Shown here: one piece after another, positions 17,859 through 25,487 of the stretch | Layout: every line of letters starts with the position of its first letter | Numbering within the stretch: the first letter of the stretch is position 1 | NCBI GenBank assembly: GCA_947589085.1 | Contig: CANPZD010000002.1 | Span: 124,001-188,000, forward strand | Length of the DNA: 64,000 bases | DNA from: an uncultured Clostridia bacterium | Lineage (GTDB): Bacteria > Bacillota > Clostridia > Christensenellales > Borkfalkiaceae | Reading direction: 5' to 3' | Notes under the pieces: generated by a model | Databases searched by the model: none | What the model was told of the DNA's origin: nothing | Seen by the model: only the letters and a program-made list of their open reading frames with translations | Position numbers and translations under genes: made by a program

Positions 17859-18086
17859 ATGTTCGAGAAAGTATGCAAGATGCTCGCCGAGCAGCTTGGG
17901 ATCCCCGTGGAATCCATCAAACCCGAATCCGAAGTGATCAAGGATCTCGGCGCGGATTCGCTCGACGTTGTCGAACTCATGATGGCGCTCGAAGAGGAAT
18001 ACGGCATCACGTTGCCCGATTCCGAAGTGGAGAACGCGAGAACGGTGCAGGACATTGTCTCCATGTTGGAGCGCATCGCAAAATAA
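17859..18086 (+). CDS. acpP: Acyl carrier protein
   Basis: A 75-aa acidic four-helix protein with the phosphopantetheine attachment motif GADSLDVVELMMALEEEYG; the modified residue is the Ser of DSL. It carries growing acyl chains in fatty-acid synthesis. GGGAGGT lies 6 bases before the ATG at 17859. It stands alone with its own promoter and terminator rather than inside a fab operon. Confidence 0.96.
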   Translation: MFEKVCKMLAEQLGIPVESIKPESEVIKDLGADSLDVVELMMALEEEYGITLPDSEVENARTVQDIVSMLERIAK

Positions 18087-18092
18087 TGAACG

Positions 18093-18119
18093 AACGGCGG
18101 CCGCGCGGCCGCCGTTTTC
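18093..18119 (+). terminator. acpP terminator
   Basis: A perfect 10-bp stem AACGGCGGCC/GGCCGCCGTT closes a GCGC loop and is followed by TTC. The U tract is short, so read-through into the next gene (start 18132) is possible. Confidence 0.7.
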
Positions 18120-18131
18120 ATGCGGGGAAGT

Positions 18132-18833
18132 ATGAAAAATTTTTTGTTCGATCTATACGGCACGCTGATCGATATCAGAACGGATGAGCAGAGCGGCGAA
18201 TTCTGGGAAGAGGCGGCGCGCCTTGCGGACGCGCCCCGGGCGGATCGTTTCCGGGAGCGGTATGCCGCCCTCTGCAAGGCGGAGGCCGAGGCCTTGCCCG
18301 CGGGCGGAGAGATCGATCTCATGCGGGTGTTCCGTACGTTGCTGGAAGAGCTTTCGGGAGCGCGGTGCGCATATCGCGGCGACGTATCGGCATATGCGCA
18401 TGCGTTCCGCGCGGCATCGATCCGCAAATTAAGGCGCTTCGAAGGCGCCGGGGAACTTCTCCGCGATCTCCGGGCGGCGGGCGCGCGCCTGTATCTTCTT
18501 TCGAATGCGCAGGCGTGCTTTACGTACCGCGAGCTGGAAACGACGGGGTTGCTGCATGCGTTCGACGGCATTCTTCTGTCCTCGGAAGCGGGTTATAAAA
18601 AGCCGTCGCCTTTGTTTTTCAGAGCCGCGTTCGAAAAATTCGGCCTTGTCCCCGGGGAATGCCTGTATGTCGGGAACGATTTAAGAGACGATGTGGGCGG
18701 CGCCCATGCGGCGGGGATCCCCTGCGCCTATCTCGAGACCGAGCAATCCGGCAGATACGCCGAGCCGTACACGCCCGACTTTTGCGCGGAAACGTATCCC
18801 GCGCTCGCGGCGCTGTTGATTTCGCTTGCGTAA
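18132..18833 (+). CDS. HAD-superfamily hydrolase
   Basis: A 233-aa HAD hydrolase of the YjjG/PGP-like subgroup. Motif I is FDLYGTLID (nucleophile Asp, with Tyr two residues on instead of Asp), motif II LLSNAQ, motif III around the Lys of GYKKPSP, and motif IV VGNDLRDDVGGAHAAG. GGGGA precedes the ATG at 18132, which gives the usual N terminus MKNFLFDLYGT; an in-frame ATG at 18120 would begin at the very end of the acpP terminator. The substrate is unknown. Confidence 0.88.
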   Translation: MKNFLFDLYGTLIDIRTDEQSGEFWEEAARLADAPRADRFRERYAALCKAEAEALPAGGEIDLMRVFRTLLEELSGARCAYRGDVSAYAHAFRAASIRKLRRFEGAGELLRDLRAAGARLYLLSNAQACFTYRELETTGLLHAFDGILLSSEAGYKKPSPLFFRAAFEKFGLVPGECLYVGNDLRDDVGGAHAAGIPCAYLETEQSGRYAEPYTPDFCAETYPALAALLISLA

Positions 18834-18851
18834 GCGCGCTTAAAAACGCGT

Positions 18852-18883
18852 CGGCCGCCGAATCGCAGCGGCCGTTTATTTTT
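18852..18883 (+). terminator. Terminator after HAD gene
   Basis: A 7-bp stem CGGCCGC/GCGGCCG with a 9-base loop is followed by TTTATTTTT, about 18 bases past the stop codon. Confidence 0.7.
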
Positions 18884-18914
18884 CCGAAAAAAGTGAATTT
18901 TTTTCACGCAATTA

Positions 18915-18934
18915 CCGTATTTTACATTATACGG
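18915..18934 (+). promoter_or_regulatory. Inverted repeat upstream of the malQ promoter
   Basis: CCGTAT-8 bases-ATACGG lies 31 bases upstream of the malQ -35 box in an AT-rich stretch. It could bind a sugar-responsive regulator; no known operator consensus is matched. Confidence 0.35.
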
Positions 18935-18964
18935 AAAAAATTATTATAAATTCGAAAGAAAAGT

Positions 18965-18994
18965 GTTGATTTTTTGCGAATTCCGTGATACAAT
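18965..18994 (+). promoter_or_regulatory. malQ promoter
   Basis: TTGATT at 18965-18970 and TACAAT at 18989-18994, with an 18-bp spacer, lie 36 bases before the ATG at 19031. The leader contains a long purine-rich GGGAAAGGGAGGGG ribosome-binding region. Confidence 0.75.
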
Positions 18995-19030
18995 GAATTA
19001 AAAGAAAAAGGGAAAGGGAGGGGAAGCGTT

Positions 19031-20545
19031 ATGAGGCGGATTGCCGGGGTTTTGATGCCGATTTCCTCGTTGCCTTCCCCGTATGGTATCGGTACGCTCG
19101 GGAGCGAAGCGTACCGTTTTGTTGATTTTCTGCGGGATGCGGAATGCGCGCTGTGGCAGGTCCTGCCCTTGCAGCCCACGTCGTACGGCGACAGTCCGTA
19201 TCAATCGTGCGCCGCAAGCGCGCTGAATCCCTATTTTATCGATCTGGAATTTCTCTGCCGCGAGGGGCTTCTCACGCGGGAGGAGTGCCGCGCCGTCGAT
19301 TGGGGGCACGATCCCCGTTGGGTGGATTACGGCAAAATGTATCGGGAGCGGATCCGGATCTTGCGCAAGGCGTTTTCGCGCTACCCGAAAAAGACGCCGG
19401 AGTGGGTCGCTTTTCTCGAAGAGGGAAAGTATCGCGATTTCGCACTCTTTATGTCGCTGAAAGACGAGTTTTCCGGCAAGCCCTACACAGATTGGGGCGA
19501 ATATGCCGTATATGAAGAGGAGAGGGTTGGGGAATACGCCGAACAGCACCGCGAGGATGTGGAGTTTTGGCAATTTACGCAGTATGAGTTTCTGCAACAA
19601 TGGAAAAAACTCAAAGCGTACGCCAATACGCATGGGATCGAGCTTATGGGAGACATGCCGATCTATGTCGCACGCGACAGCGTGGAGATGTGGAAATACG
19701 GCAAAGATCTGTTTCTCCTCGACGAGCGCGGCAATCCCGCGGTGCAGGCGGGTGTTCCGCCGGACGCTTTCTCCGAAACGGGACAGCTGTGGGGCAATCC
19801 GATCTACGACTGGGAGAGGATGAAGGCCGACGGCTATTCGTGGTGGCATAAGCGGCTCGACGACGCGTTTGCGCTCTGCGACGTGCTGCGCATCGACCAT
19901 TTCATCGGTTTCGTGCGCTATTATTGTATTCCGGCTTCGGCGACGGACGCGCGCAGCGGCCGTTGGTGCGAAGGCCCCGGAACGGACTTGTTCCGCGGAT
20001 ACGAAAACCGCAGGATCGTCGCGGAAGATCTGGGGATCGTGACGGAAGAAGTGCGGGCCGCGCTCCGCAAGACGGGGTTCCCGGGCATGAAGATCTTGCA
20101 GCACGCCTTCGACGGCAACCCCTACAACGAGCACAAGCCTTCCAACTATGAGGAAAATCTGGTCGCCTATACGGGCACGCACGATAACGAGACGCTGTAC
20201 GCGCGCATTTCGGTGATGAGTCCGGAGGAAAAAGAGATCCTTCTTGCCGATCTCAAGCGCGAGTGTTTCAAGGCGGGGATCCCGCTCCGGCTGGATTCCG
20301 ACAGAACGATCTGCCTCACCATCCTGCGCCTTCTGTACGCAAGCCGGGCGAATACCGTGATCTTCCCGTTGCAGGACGCGATCCGTATGGGCAAAGAGGG
20401 GCGGATGAACCGTCCTTCCACCGTATCGCCGGAGAATTGGTCGGTGCGGTTCAAATCAAGCGACTTCTCCGCGGCACTCAAGCGGTGTCTCGCCGGCATG
20501 GCGGCAATGAGCGGTAGAAATCAAAATAATTTTAGGGAGAGGTAA
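19031..20545 (+). CDS. malQ: 4-alpha-glucanotransferase (amylomaltase, GH77)
   Basis: A 504-aa GH77 enzyme of typical length that transfers maltosyl and longer units between alpha-1,4-glucans in the cytoplasm. The N terminus GVLMPISSLPSPYGIGTLG, the WQVLPLQPTSYGDSPYQS block, nucleophile Asp289 (VLRIDHFIGFVRYY), acid/base Glu332 (VAEDLG) and the late TGTHDNET motif are all present. A secreted pullulanase follows one base after its stop, so debranching outside and glucan rearrangement inside are co-expressed. Confidence 0.97.
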   Translation: MRRIAGVLMPISSLPSPYGIGTLGSEAYRFVDFLRDAECALWQVLPLQPTSYGDSPYQSCAASALNPYFIDLEFLCREGLLTREECRAVDWGHDPRWVDYGKMYRERIRILRKAFSRYPKKTPEWVAFLEEGKYRDFALFMSLKDEFSGKPYTDWGEYAVYEEERVGEYAEQHREDVEFWQFTQYEFLQQWKKLKAYANTHGIELMGDMPIYVARDSVEMWKYGKDLFLLDERGNPAVQAGVPPDAFSETGQLWGNPIYDWERMKADGYSWWHKRLDDAFALCDVLRIDHFIGFVRYYCIPASATDARSGRWCEGPGTDLFRGYENRRIVAEDLGIVTEEVRAALRKTGFPGMKILQHAFDGNPYNEHKPSNYEENLVAYTGTHDNETLYARISVMSPEEKEILLADLKRECFKAGIPLRLDSDRTICLTILRLLYASRANTVIFPLQDAIRMGKEGRMNRPSTVSPENWSVRFKSSDFSAALKRCLAGMAAMSGRNQNNFRER

Positions 20546-20546
20546 G

Positions 20547-23297
20547 ATGAAAAAGAAACTTGTGAAGTTTGTTTCCTCGCTTCTTGCGGCCGCATTTCTC
20601 GCGTCGATGTTTGTCGTCTTTGCGGGCTGCGGTGGCGGCGGCGGAAAAAACAACACGAAAGACGACGATGATAAGACCCCCGTCACTCCGGGGTACACGC
20701 GTCTGACGATCTATTGGAACGGAGACATCAAGACCACGGATCTCTGGATCTGGACGGATAGCGGGACGGTCAGTTTCCCGGGCGGACAGAAATTCGAGGC
20801 TTGTTCCTACGGCGGCAAATATTCCGTGGAAGTTCCCAAAACGGATTCGCAGGTCGGATTTATCGTCCGTACGAACGTCACGCCCGGCCAGACGACGTGG
20901 GACGGCGCAGGCAAGGATGCGACGAACAACGACCGTTACATTACAATGTCGGAGGAAAATATCGTCAACGATAAGATGACGATCTATCTGAAACAGGGCA
21001 GCGCAAAGCTGTACTTCAGCAAAGACGGCGGAAAGACGCTTGAAGAAATGAAAACTTTCAATTTGGTCGATATCACGACCGCACTGAACACGATCAGTTA
21101 TTCGATCTCGCCCGGCACGCAGGTCACGAAGGAAATGATCACCGTAAAAGACGCTTCGGGCAAGGAAATTCAGGTGGTCGAAGTGACGAGCCGGGGCACG
21201 TCGGGCACGGTCACGCTCGGCGAAGATCTCGATCTCGGCAAGAGCTATACCTGCACGATCGAGGGTTACGGCTCCAAGCCCGTGGTCCCCAATACCTATT
21301 TCAACAGCGACGATTTCAACAGCAAGTATTCTTACGACGGAAAGCTCGGCGTGGAGATCACGGCCAGCAGCGTGGTATTCCGCCTCTGGGCGCCTACGAG
21401 TTCGGAGGTCCGCCTGAATATCTATGAGTCGGGCACCAAGAGCGGCGCGCCCAGCCAGACGTTCGACCTCAAGGGCGGCAAGGCTGCCGATAAGGGCGTA
21501 TGGACGTACACGGGGGAGAAATCTCTCGTCGGCAAGTACTACACGTACACCGTGCGCAATGCCGCGGGCGCGAGCGAAGTCGTCGATCCGTATGCGAGAT
21601 CCACGGGCGTCAACGGCGAAGTCGGCATGATCGTCGATCTCGACAAGACGGATCCCGCCGGCTGGACGAACAATCTTTTCGTTCCCAAGACGGCGACGGG
21701 CGGCAAATTCAACTATACCGACGCGGAACTGTGGGAGATCCACGTCCGCGACTTCTCGAACAAGATCACGAACTCCAAATATAAGGGCAAGTATCTTGCC
21801 TTCACCGAAACGGGTCTCACGGAGAACGGGATCCCCGTCGGCGTGGATTATCTCAAACAGCTCGGCATCACGCACGTGCATCTGCTGCCGTCCTTCGACT
21901 ATGCGTCGGTCAACGAGCGCAACTCCGCCAACGCATTCAACTGGGGCTACGATCCGCTCAACTACAATACGCCGGAGGGCAGCTATTCCACGGATCCGAC
22001 CAAAGGCGAAGTCCGCGTGAACGAATTCAAACAGATGGTACAGGCGCTTCACAAGAACAACATCGGCGTCGTCATGGACGTTGTCTACAACCACACGAGC
22101 GGTTTGCAGTCCAACTTCCAGAAGATCGTACCTTATTATTACTATCGCTTCCAGCCGAACGGCACGGCCTACAACGGGAGCGGCTGCGGCAACGAAACCG
22201 CGTCCGACCGTGCGATGTTCCGCAAATTCATGATCGATTCTGTCACGTATTGGATGGAAGAATACAATGTCGACGGGTTCCGTTTCGACCTCATGGGTCT
22301 GCACGATATCGAAACCATGCACCAGCTTGAGATCGCCGTTCACAAGATCAATCCCAACGCGCTCATCTACGGCGAAGGCTGGACGGGCGGCACGACCGGT
22401 TTGAAGGCGAGCGAGCAGGCCGTTCTCAAAAACGGTTTGAAGAAGGTCAACGAAAACGTCGGCGGACAGTCCGGGAATCATACCAACGGCGTTGCAATGT
22501 TCAGCGACGTGATCCGCGACACGATCAAGGGCAGCGTGTTCAATATCGCCGATACGGGATTTGCGACGGGCGCCAAGTCGGATACGGCCACGCTCAAGAA
22601 GATCATGTTCAGCGTCAACGGCAGCGTTACGAATGCGGATATCAGCGCAAGCAACACGTCGTTTGAGGCGTACAATCCCACCAACGTCGTCAACTATGTC
22701 TCCGCGCACGACAATAACACGCTTTGGGACCGCATCAATTACGTCTATAAGACGCCCGCCGATAAGGAGATGAATCTCAACCGCAACCGTCTCTCCGCGG
22801 CGATCGTTCAGACTTCGCTCGGGATCCCGTTCATGCAGGCCGGCGAAGAGATGCTCCGCCAGAAGATCAACGCGAACGGGTCGTTCAACGAGAACAGCTA
22901 TAATGCGCCCGATTCCGTCAACAACCTCAAATGGGAACTTCTCACTGCGGATTCCGATCAGTACGCCATGATGAATTACTACAAGGGCCTCATCGCTTTC
23001 CGCCAGCAGTACTCCGTGCTGCGCGCGACGGATTCGACCGGGATCATCAGCAATGCCACGCTGGACAACGGCAAAGCGCTCATCTCCTTTGAGATGACCA
23101 AGGGCAACGAGCACCTGTTTGTGGTCTACAATGCGGGCCTCGAAGCGGCGAACGTTACGCTTCCCGCAGGTTCGTGGGGGCTGTATATCAACGGCACGCA
23201 GGCCGGCACGACGCGCATCGGCAATAATGCGGTCAACGGCGGCACGAGTGTCAGCGTCACGCCCATCAGCTGCTATGTCTATGTGCTGAACGGCTGA
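20547..23297 (+). CDS. pulA: Type I pullulanase lipoprotein (GH13)
   Basis: A 916-aa surface lipoprotein that hydrolyses alpha-1,6 branches. The signal peptide ends in a lipobox FAGC followed by Gly-rich and Asp-rich spacers. A CBM41-like domain (RLTIYWNGDIKTTDLWIW region, about residues 50-135), a linker domain and a CBM48-like domain (about 255-370, VVFRLWAPTSSEVRLNIYES) precede the catalytic barrel. Motifs are YNHTS, nucleophile Asp581 in GFRFDLMG, acid/base Glu610 in YGEGW and Asp722 in SAHDNNT. GAGAGG lies just before the ATG and the gene is one base from malQ, so it is probably cotranscribed. It likely works with the starch-binding-like lipoprotein downstream. Confidence 0.96.
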   Translation: MKKKLVKFVSSLLAAAFLASMFVVFAGCGGGGGKNNTKDDDDKTPVTPGYTRLTIYWNGDIKTTDLWIWTDSGTVSFPGGQKFEACSYGGKYSVEVPKTDSQVGFIVRTNVTPGQTTWDGAGKDATNNDRYITMSEENIVNDKMTIYLKQGSAKLYFSKDGGKTLEEMKTFNLVDITTALNTISYSISPGTQVTKEMITVKDASGKEIQVVEVTSRGTSGTVTLGEDLDLGKSYTCTIEGYGSKPVVPNTYFNSDDFNSKYSYDGKLGVEITASSVVFRLWAPTSSEVRLNIYESGTKSGAPSQTFDLKGGKAADKGVWTYTGEKSLVGKYYTYTVRNAAGASEVVDPYARSTGVNGEVGMIVDLDKTDPAGWTNNLFVPKTATGGKFNYTDAELWEIHVRDFSNKITNSKYKGKYLAFTETGLTENGIPVGVDYLKQLGITHVHLLPSFDYASVNERNSANAFNWGYDPLNYNTPEGSYSTDPTKGEVRVNEFKQMVQALHKNNIGVVMDVVYNHTSGLQSNFQKIVPYYYYRFQPNGTAYNGSGCGNETASDRAMFRKFMIDSVTYWMEEYNVDGFRFDLMGLHDIETMHQLEIAVHKINPNALIYGEGWTGGTTGLKASEQAVLKNGLKKVNENVGGQSGNHTNGVAMFSDVIRDTIKGSVFNIADTGFATGAKSDTATLKKIMFSVNGSVTNADISASNTSFEAYNPTNVVNYVSAHDNNTLWDRINYVYKTPADKEMNLNRNRLSAAIVQTSLGIPFMQAGEEMLRQKINANGSFNENSYNAPDSVNNLKWELLTADSDQYAMMNYYKGLIAFRQQYSVLRATDSTGIISNATLDNGKALISFEMTKGNEHLFVVYNAGLEAANVTLPAGSWGLYINGTQAGTTRIGNNAVNGGTSVSVTPISCYVYVLNG

Positions 23298-23317
23298 TCG
23301 CGCGAAATATTGCAAAA

Positions 23318-23346
23318 AAGCGCCGGATAGGCCTTATCCGGCGCTT
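23318..23346 (+). terminator. Strong hairpin after pullulanase gene
   Basis: A perfect 12-bp stem AAGCGCCGGATA/TATCCGGCGCTT begins 20 bases after the stop. Only CTGTTG follows, not a run of T, so it may protect the mRNA 3' end as much as terminate. Confidence 0.6.
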
Positions 23347-23410
23347 CTGTTGCAAAAGGCGAACGGGACTTTGCGCACGTTCGGGGTGCCGCCGGCGCAA
23401 AAACTTGCTG

Positions 23411-23457
23411 TTCCCTTGAGGGGAAAGTGGTGCGTAGCGCCGAAAGGGGTGTTCTGC
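23411..23457 (+). repeat. Intergenic repeat, family A-like copy
   Basis: The stretch CCCTTGAGGGGAAAGTGG...CGCCGAAAGGGGTG has the same layout (C-run, TTGA, G-run, GC-rich middle, terminal GGGG) as the copies at 25091 and 25382. No coding frame is supported. Confidence 0.55.
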
Positions 23458-23480
23458 CATTTCAAGCGGCGAGTTTTGCC

Positions 23481-23517
23481 GTCATTTCGACCAAGCGAAG
23501 CGCGCGGAGAAATCTCG
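23481..23517 (+). repeat. Intergenic repeat, family B (TCATTTCGACC...GAGAAATCTCG)
   Basis: GTCATTTCGACC, AAGCGAAGCG and GGAGAAATCTCG form a short element of a type I recognise as scattered between genes in many gut Firmicutes and Bacteroidota genomes. A related unit in the opposite sense lies at 25185-25245. Confidence 0.55.
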
Positions 23518-23530
23518 GTTTTGAATTTCT

Positions 23531-23596
23531 AAGACCCCCTTCCGTCTCGCCGTGTTGCGGCGAGACACCCACCCCTCGAGGGGTGGGCAAGAGAGG
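23531..23596 (-). repeat. Intergenic repeat, family A copy in inverse orientation
   Basis: Read on the minus strand it contains CCCACCCCTCGAGGGGTGGG, GTCTCGCC...GGCGAGAC and GACGGAAGGGGGTC, paralleling the CCCCCTTGAGGGGGAGCTGT...GACGGAGGGGGGT copies at 25091 and 25382. It contains two hairpins, one of them the 14-base palindrome at 23571-23584. Confidence 0.5.
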
Positions 23597-23660
23597 AGAT
23601 CTGCGAAAATCCGCGAATCATGCGCGTCGAATATTTTTTCGAAAAAAATAAAAAACATTA

Positions 23661-23689
23661 TTGACACATATCATTTTTTGTGATAGAAT
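23661..23689 (+). promoter_or_regulatory. Promoter of the starch-binding-like lipoprotein gene
   Basis: TTGACA at 23661-23666 and TAGAAT at 23684-23689 have a 17-bp spacer. The predicted start near 23696 leaves a leader of about 195 bases before the ATG at 23892. Confidence 0.75.
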
Positions 23690-23695
23690 ACAAAT

Positions 23696-23891
23696 GTCGA
23701 CAGCGAGAAACTGTTCGAAATTATAAATTATGGTTGAAACCGAACAAGGCGGGCCTTGTTCGGAGTCGGCTTGCATATCCGCCCGTTTTGCGCGGAGAAA
23801 AGAGCCGATCGGCCCTTGCGGGGAGAGGGTTGTTTCCGAGGCACAGACACACAACAGTGTGTGCGAAAATTTTTTTGGAGGAATAATTTGT
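23696..23891 (+). promoter_or_regulatory. Long structured 5' leader
   Basis: The leader holds an 11-bp perfect hairpin CCGAACAAGGC/GCCTTGTTCGG at about 23738-23762 and, close to the ribosome-binding site, a weaker ACACAC/GTGTGT stem (23847-23862) followed by GCGAAAATTTTTTT and then GGAGGA. The second element looks like a terminator that merges into the ribosome-binding site, so conditional termination or translation control is possible. No known riboswitch consensus is recognisable. Confidence 0.45.
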
Positions 23892-25010
23892 ATGAAGGCA
23901 AAAAAACTTCTTGCCGCGACTATGTCCGTTATGATGGTTTTTGCAACGGTTGTCGGCGTGGCAGCATGCGGTTCCGGAACAGAGTACAAAGATGAATGGA
24001 CAACGAGCCGCAAATATCACTGGCATGAGTCGGTCGACGATCCCGACGTAAGAAAAGACCAGGGTGAGCACAAATTCAATGAGAATGAGGAGTGCACCGT
24101 TTGCGGGTACTATAATGAATGGGATCACGAGCACAAGTATGCTACGACGTGGAGTTACAGCTCCGAGAAGCATTATCACCTTGCGACCTGCGGTCATAAC
24201 GACGAGAATCACCTCGTGAGAAAGGATGCGGCTCCTCACTCGTTCGGCGCCGACGGCACGTGCGAGACCTGCGGGTACAAGCAGGGCGATTTTGAGGAAG
24301 ATGCGACCGCGGGCTGGTACGTTGTCGGCAACGGCATCGACAGCTTGAACGGCATGGGCTGGACCGCTTTCAATAAGAAAGGCAAGTTGGAGAAGATTTC
24401 CAAGACGGAATATCAGATCACGCTTACCATTTATGAAAACGACGAATTCAAGTTCGCTTACAACGACGGCACGCTTACCGAGCCGGATTGGACGGACGGT
24501 TCCGGTTGGTCGCTTGGCCTCGAGGATGCGCTTCAGGGCTACTTCACCAACTCCGAAATGAACGTCACCCCTAAGAAAGGGAACGACGGTTGCTACACGT
24601 TCACCATCACGGGCAATCCGGAAGATGGAGAATATCCCGCGATCGCCGTTGTGAAAAACAATCCCGTTGAACCCAAGGATGTGACCGAAGAGATGTATGT
24701 GGTCGGCACCCTTGCAAATTACTCGGATTGCAACTGGCCGGATACCCTCGGCGGCCCTGCTGCCGTTCAGGAGAAGTGCCCGAAGATGACGCTTGTCGAC
24801 GGTACATGGGAGATCGTGCTGCACCTCACCCCGTTCGATTCGTTCAAGGTCTATAACGCACTTGCCAATGGTTACTACCCGACCGGTATGGGCAATGATA
24901 TCAGCATTACGGGCGACGACGGCTGGTACAAGATTTCCATTCCCGCGAAGTCTACGCCTACCACGCAGCCTGCGGTTACGGAAACCACGGCGCCCGCTGA
25001 CGCAGGTTAA
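23892..25010 (+). CDS. Lipoprotein with His/Cys repeats and SusE/F-like glucan-binding modules
   Basis: A 372-aa protein; the ATG at 23892 follows GGAGGA with good spacing and gives a proper signal peptide (MKAKKLLAATMSVMMVFATV), with lipobox VAAC. The longer frame from 23730 has no such features. Residues about 35-135 carry two H/C-rich repeats (KYHWHES...ECTVCGYYNEW; KHYHLATCGH...TCETCGYKQG) that look like metal-binding ribbons. Two beta-sandwich-like modules follow (GWYVVGNGIDSLNGMGWTAF; MYVVGTLANYSDCNWPDTLG), each with a Trp-rich edge and a final DGCYTF/DGWYKI strand, resembling starch-binding modules. A Thr/Pro-rich tail closes it. Proximity to malQ and pulA suggests it holds alpha-glucan at the cell surface; this is inference. 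Confidence 0.75.
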   Translation: MKAKKLLAATMSVMMVFATVVGVAACGSGTEYKDEWTTSRKYHWHESVDDPDVRKDQGEHKFNENEECTVCGYYNEWDHEHKYATTWSYSSEKHYHLATCGHNDENHLVRKDAAPHSFGADGTCETCGYKQGDFEEDATAGWYVVGNGIDSLNGMGWTAFNKKGKLEKISKTEYQITLTIYENDEFKFAYNDGTLTEPDWTDGSGWSLGLEDALQGYFTNSEMNVTPKKGNDGCYTFTITGNPEDGEYPAIAVVKNNPVEPKDVTEEMYVVGTLANYSDCNWPDTLGGPAAVQEKCPKMTLVDGTWEIVLHLTPFDSFKVYNALANGYYPTGMGNDISITGDDGWYKISIPAKSTPTTQPAVTETTAPADAG

Positions 25011-25033
25011 TAAGGAATCCGATCCGGAATTAC

Positions 25034-25068
25034 AAAACGCGCATGCGAAACGCATGCGCGTTTTTCTG
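25034..25068 (+). terminator. Terminator of the starch-binding-like lipoprotein gene
   Basis: A perfect 14-bp stem AAAACGCGCATGCG/CGCATGCGCGTTTT with an AAA loop ends in a T run. Confidence 0.85.
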
Positions 25069-25090
25069 TTGTGTTTTTGCTCCCGCCCCG

Positions 25091-25150
25091 GCGCTTTCTC
25101 GGCGCCCCCTTGAGGGGAGCTGCCGAGGCGAAGAGACGGATAGGGGGGCG
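25091..25150 (+). repeat. Intergenic repeat, family A copy
   Basis: CTTTCTCGGCGCCCCCTTGA, GGGGAGCTG and GAGGCGAAGAGACGGA recur almost unchanged at 25382-25444, about 290 bases further on in the same orientation. No credible coding frame. Confidence 0.7.
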
Positions 25151-25184
25151 ATGTACCGATTTGCGTACGCCGCTTTCCCCTGAC

Positions 25185-25245
25185 AGCAAGATCCTTCGAC
25201 GCGTGCGCCCGCCGTTTTACGGCGGGCGCACGGCTCAGGATGACG
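25185..25245 (-). repeat. Intergenic repeat, family B-like copy with hairpin
   Basis: AAGATCCTTCGACG...GGCTCAGGATGACG is, on the minus strand, a CGTCATCCTGAGCC...CGTCGAAGGATCTT element. Its centre is an 11-bp perfect hairpin GTGCGCCCGCC/GGCGGGCGCAC (25203-25231). Confidence 0.55.
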
Positions 25246-25381
25246 TGGAGAGGGTGTGTTTCGCTCGCCGGCGGGCATTCTCCCTTTTCCCCCTGTTCCC
25301 GTCCCGCGCGAGGCTTCTATTGTTTATTCTAAGCGCGGCACGAGCGCGCAGCGCGAAGGAACGGAGCGTAAGCGAAGTCAC

Positions 25382-25444
25382 CGCTTTTTCTCGGCGCCCC
25401 CTTGAGGGGGAGCTGTCGAGGCGAAGAGACGGAGGGGGGTGGCA
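25382..25444 (+). repeat. Intergenic repeat, family A copy
   Basis: Second near-identical direct copy of 25091-25150, reading CTCGGCGCCCCCTTGAGGGG, then AGCTGTCGAGGCGAAGAGAC and GGAGGGGGGTGGC. The whole stretch 25069-25460 contains only such repeat material and no gene. Confidence 0.7.
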
Positions 25445-25452
25445 AAAAAAGC

Positions 25453-25482
25453 GCAAAAAAATCTCCGCCCGAAGGCGGAGAT
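25453..25482 (-). terminator. Terminator of the formate/nitrite channel gene
   Basis: On the minus strand a 9-bp stem ATCTCCGCC/GGCGGAGAT with a TTCG loop is followed by seven T residues, just beyond the stop at 25488. Confidence 0.85.
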
Positions 25483-25487
25483 CGCGT

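Noticed and set aside
20532..23315. Minus-strand open frame of 927 codons opposite the pullulanase gene
   Set aside because: The plus-strand frame has a signal peptide, known domains and catalytic residues. The antisense frame is composed of Arg/Val/Asp-rich sequence typical of the complement of a GC-rich gene and has no ribosome-binding site.
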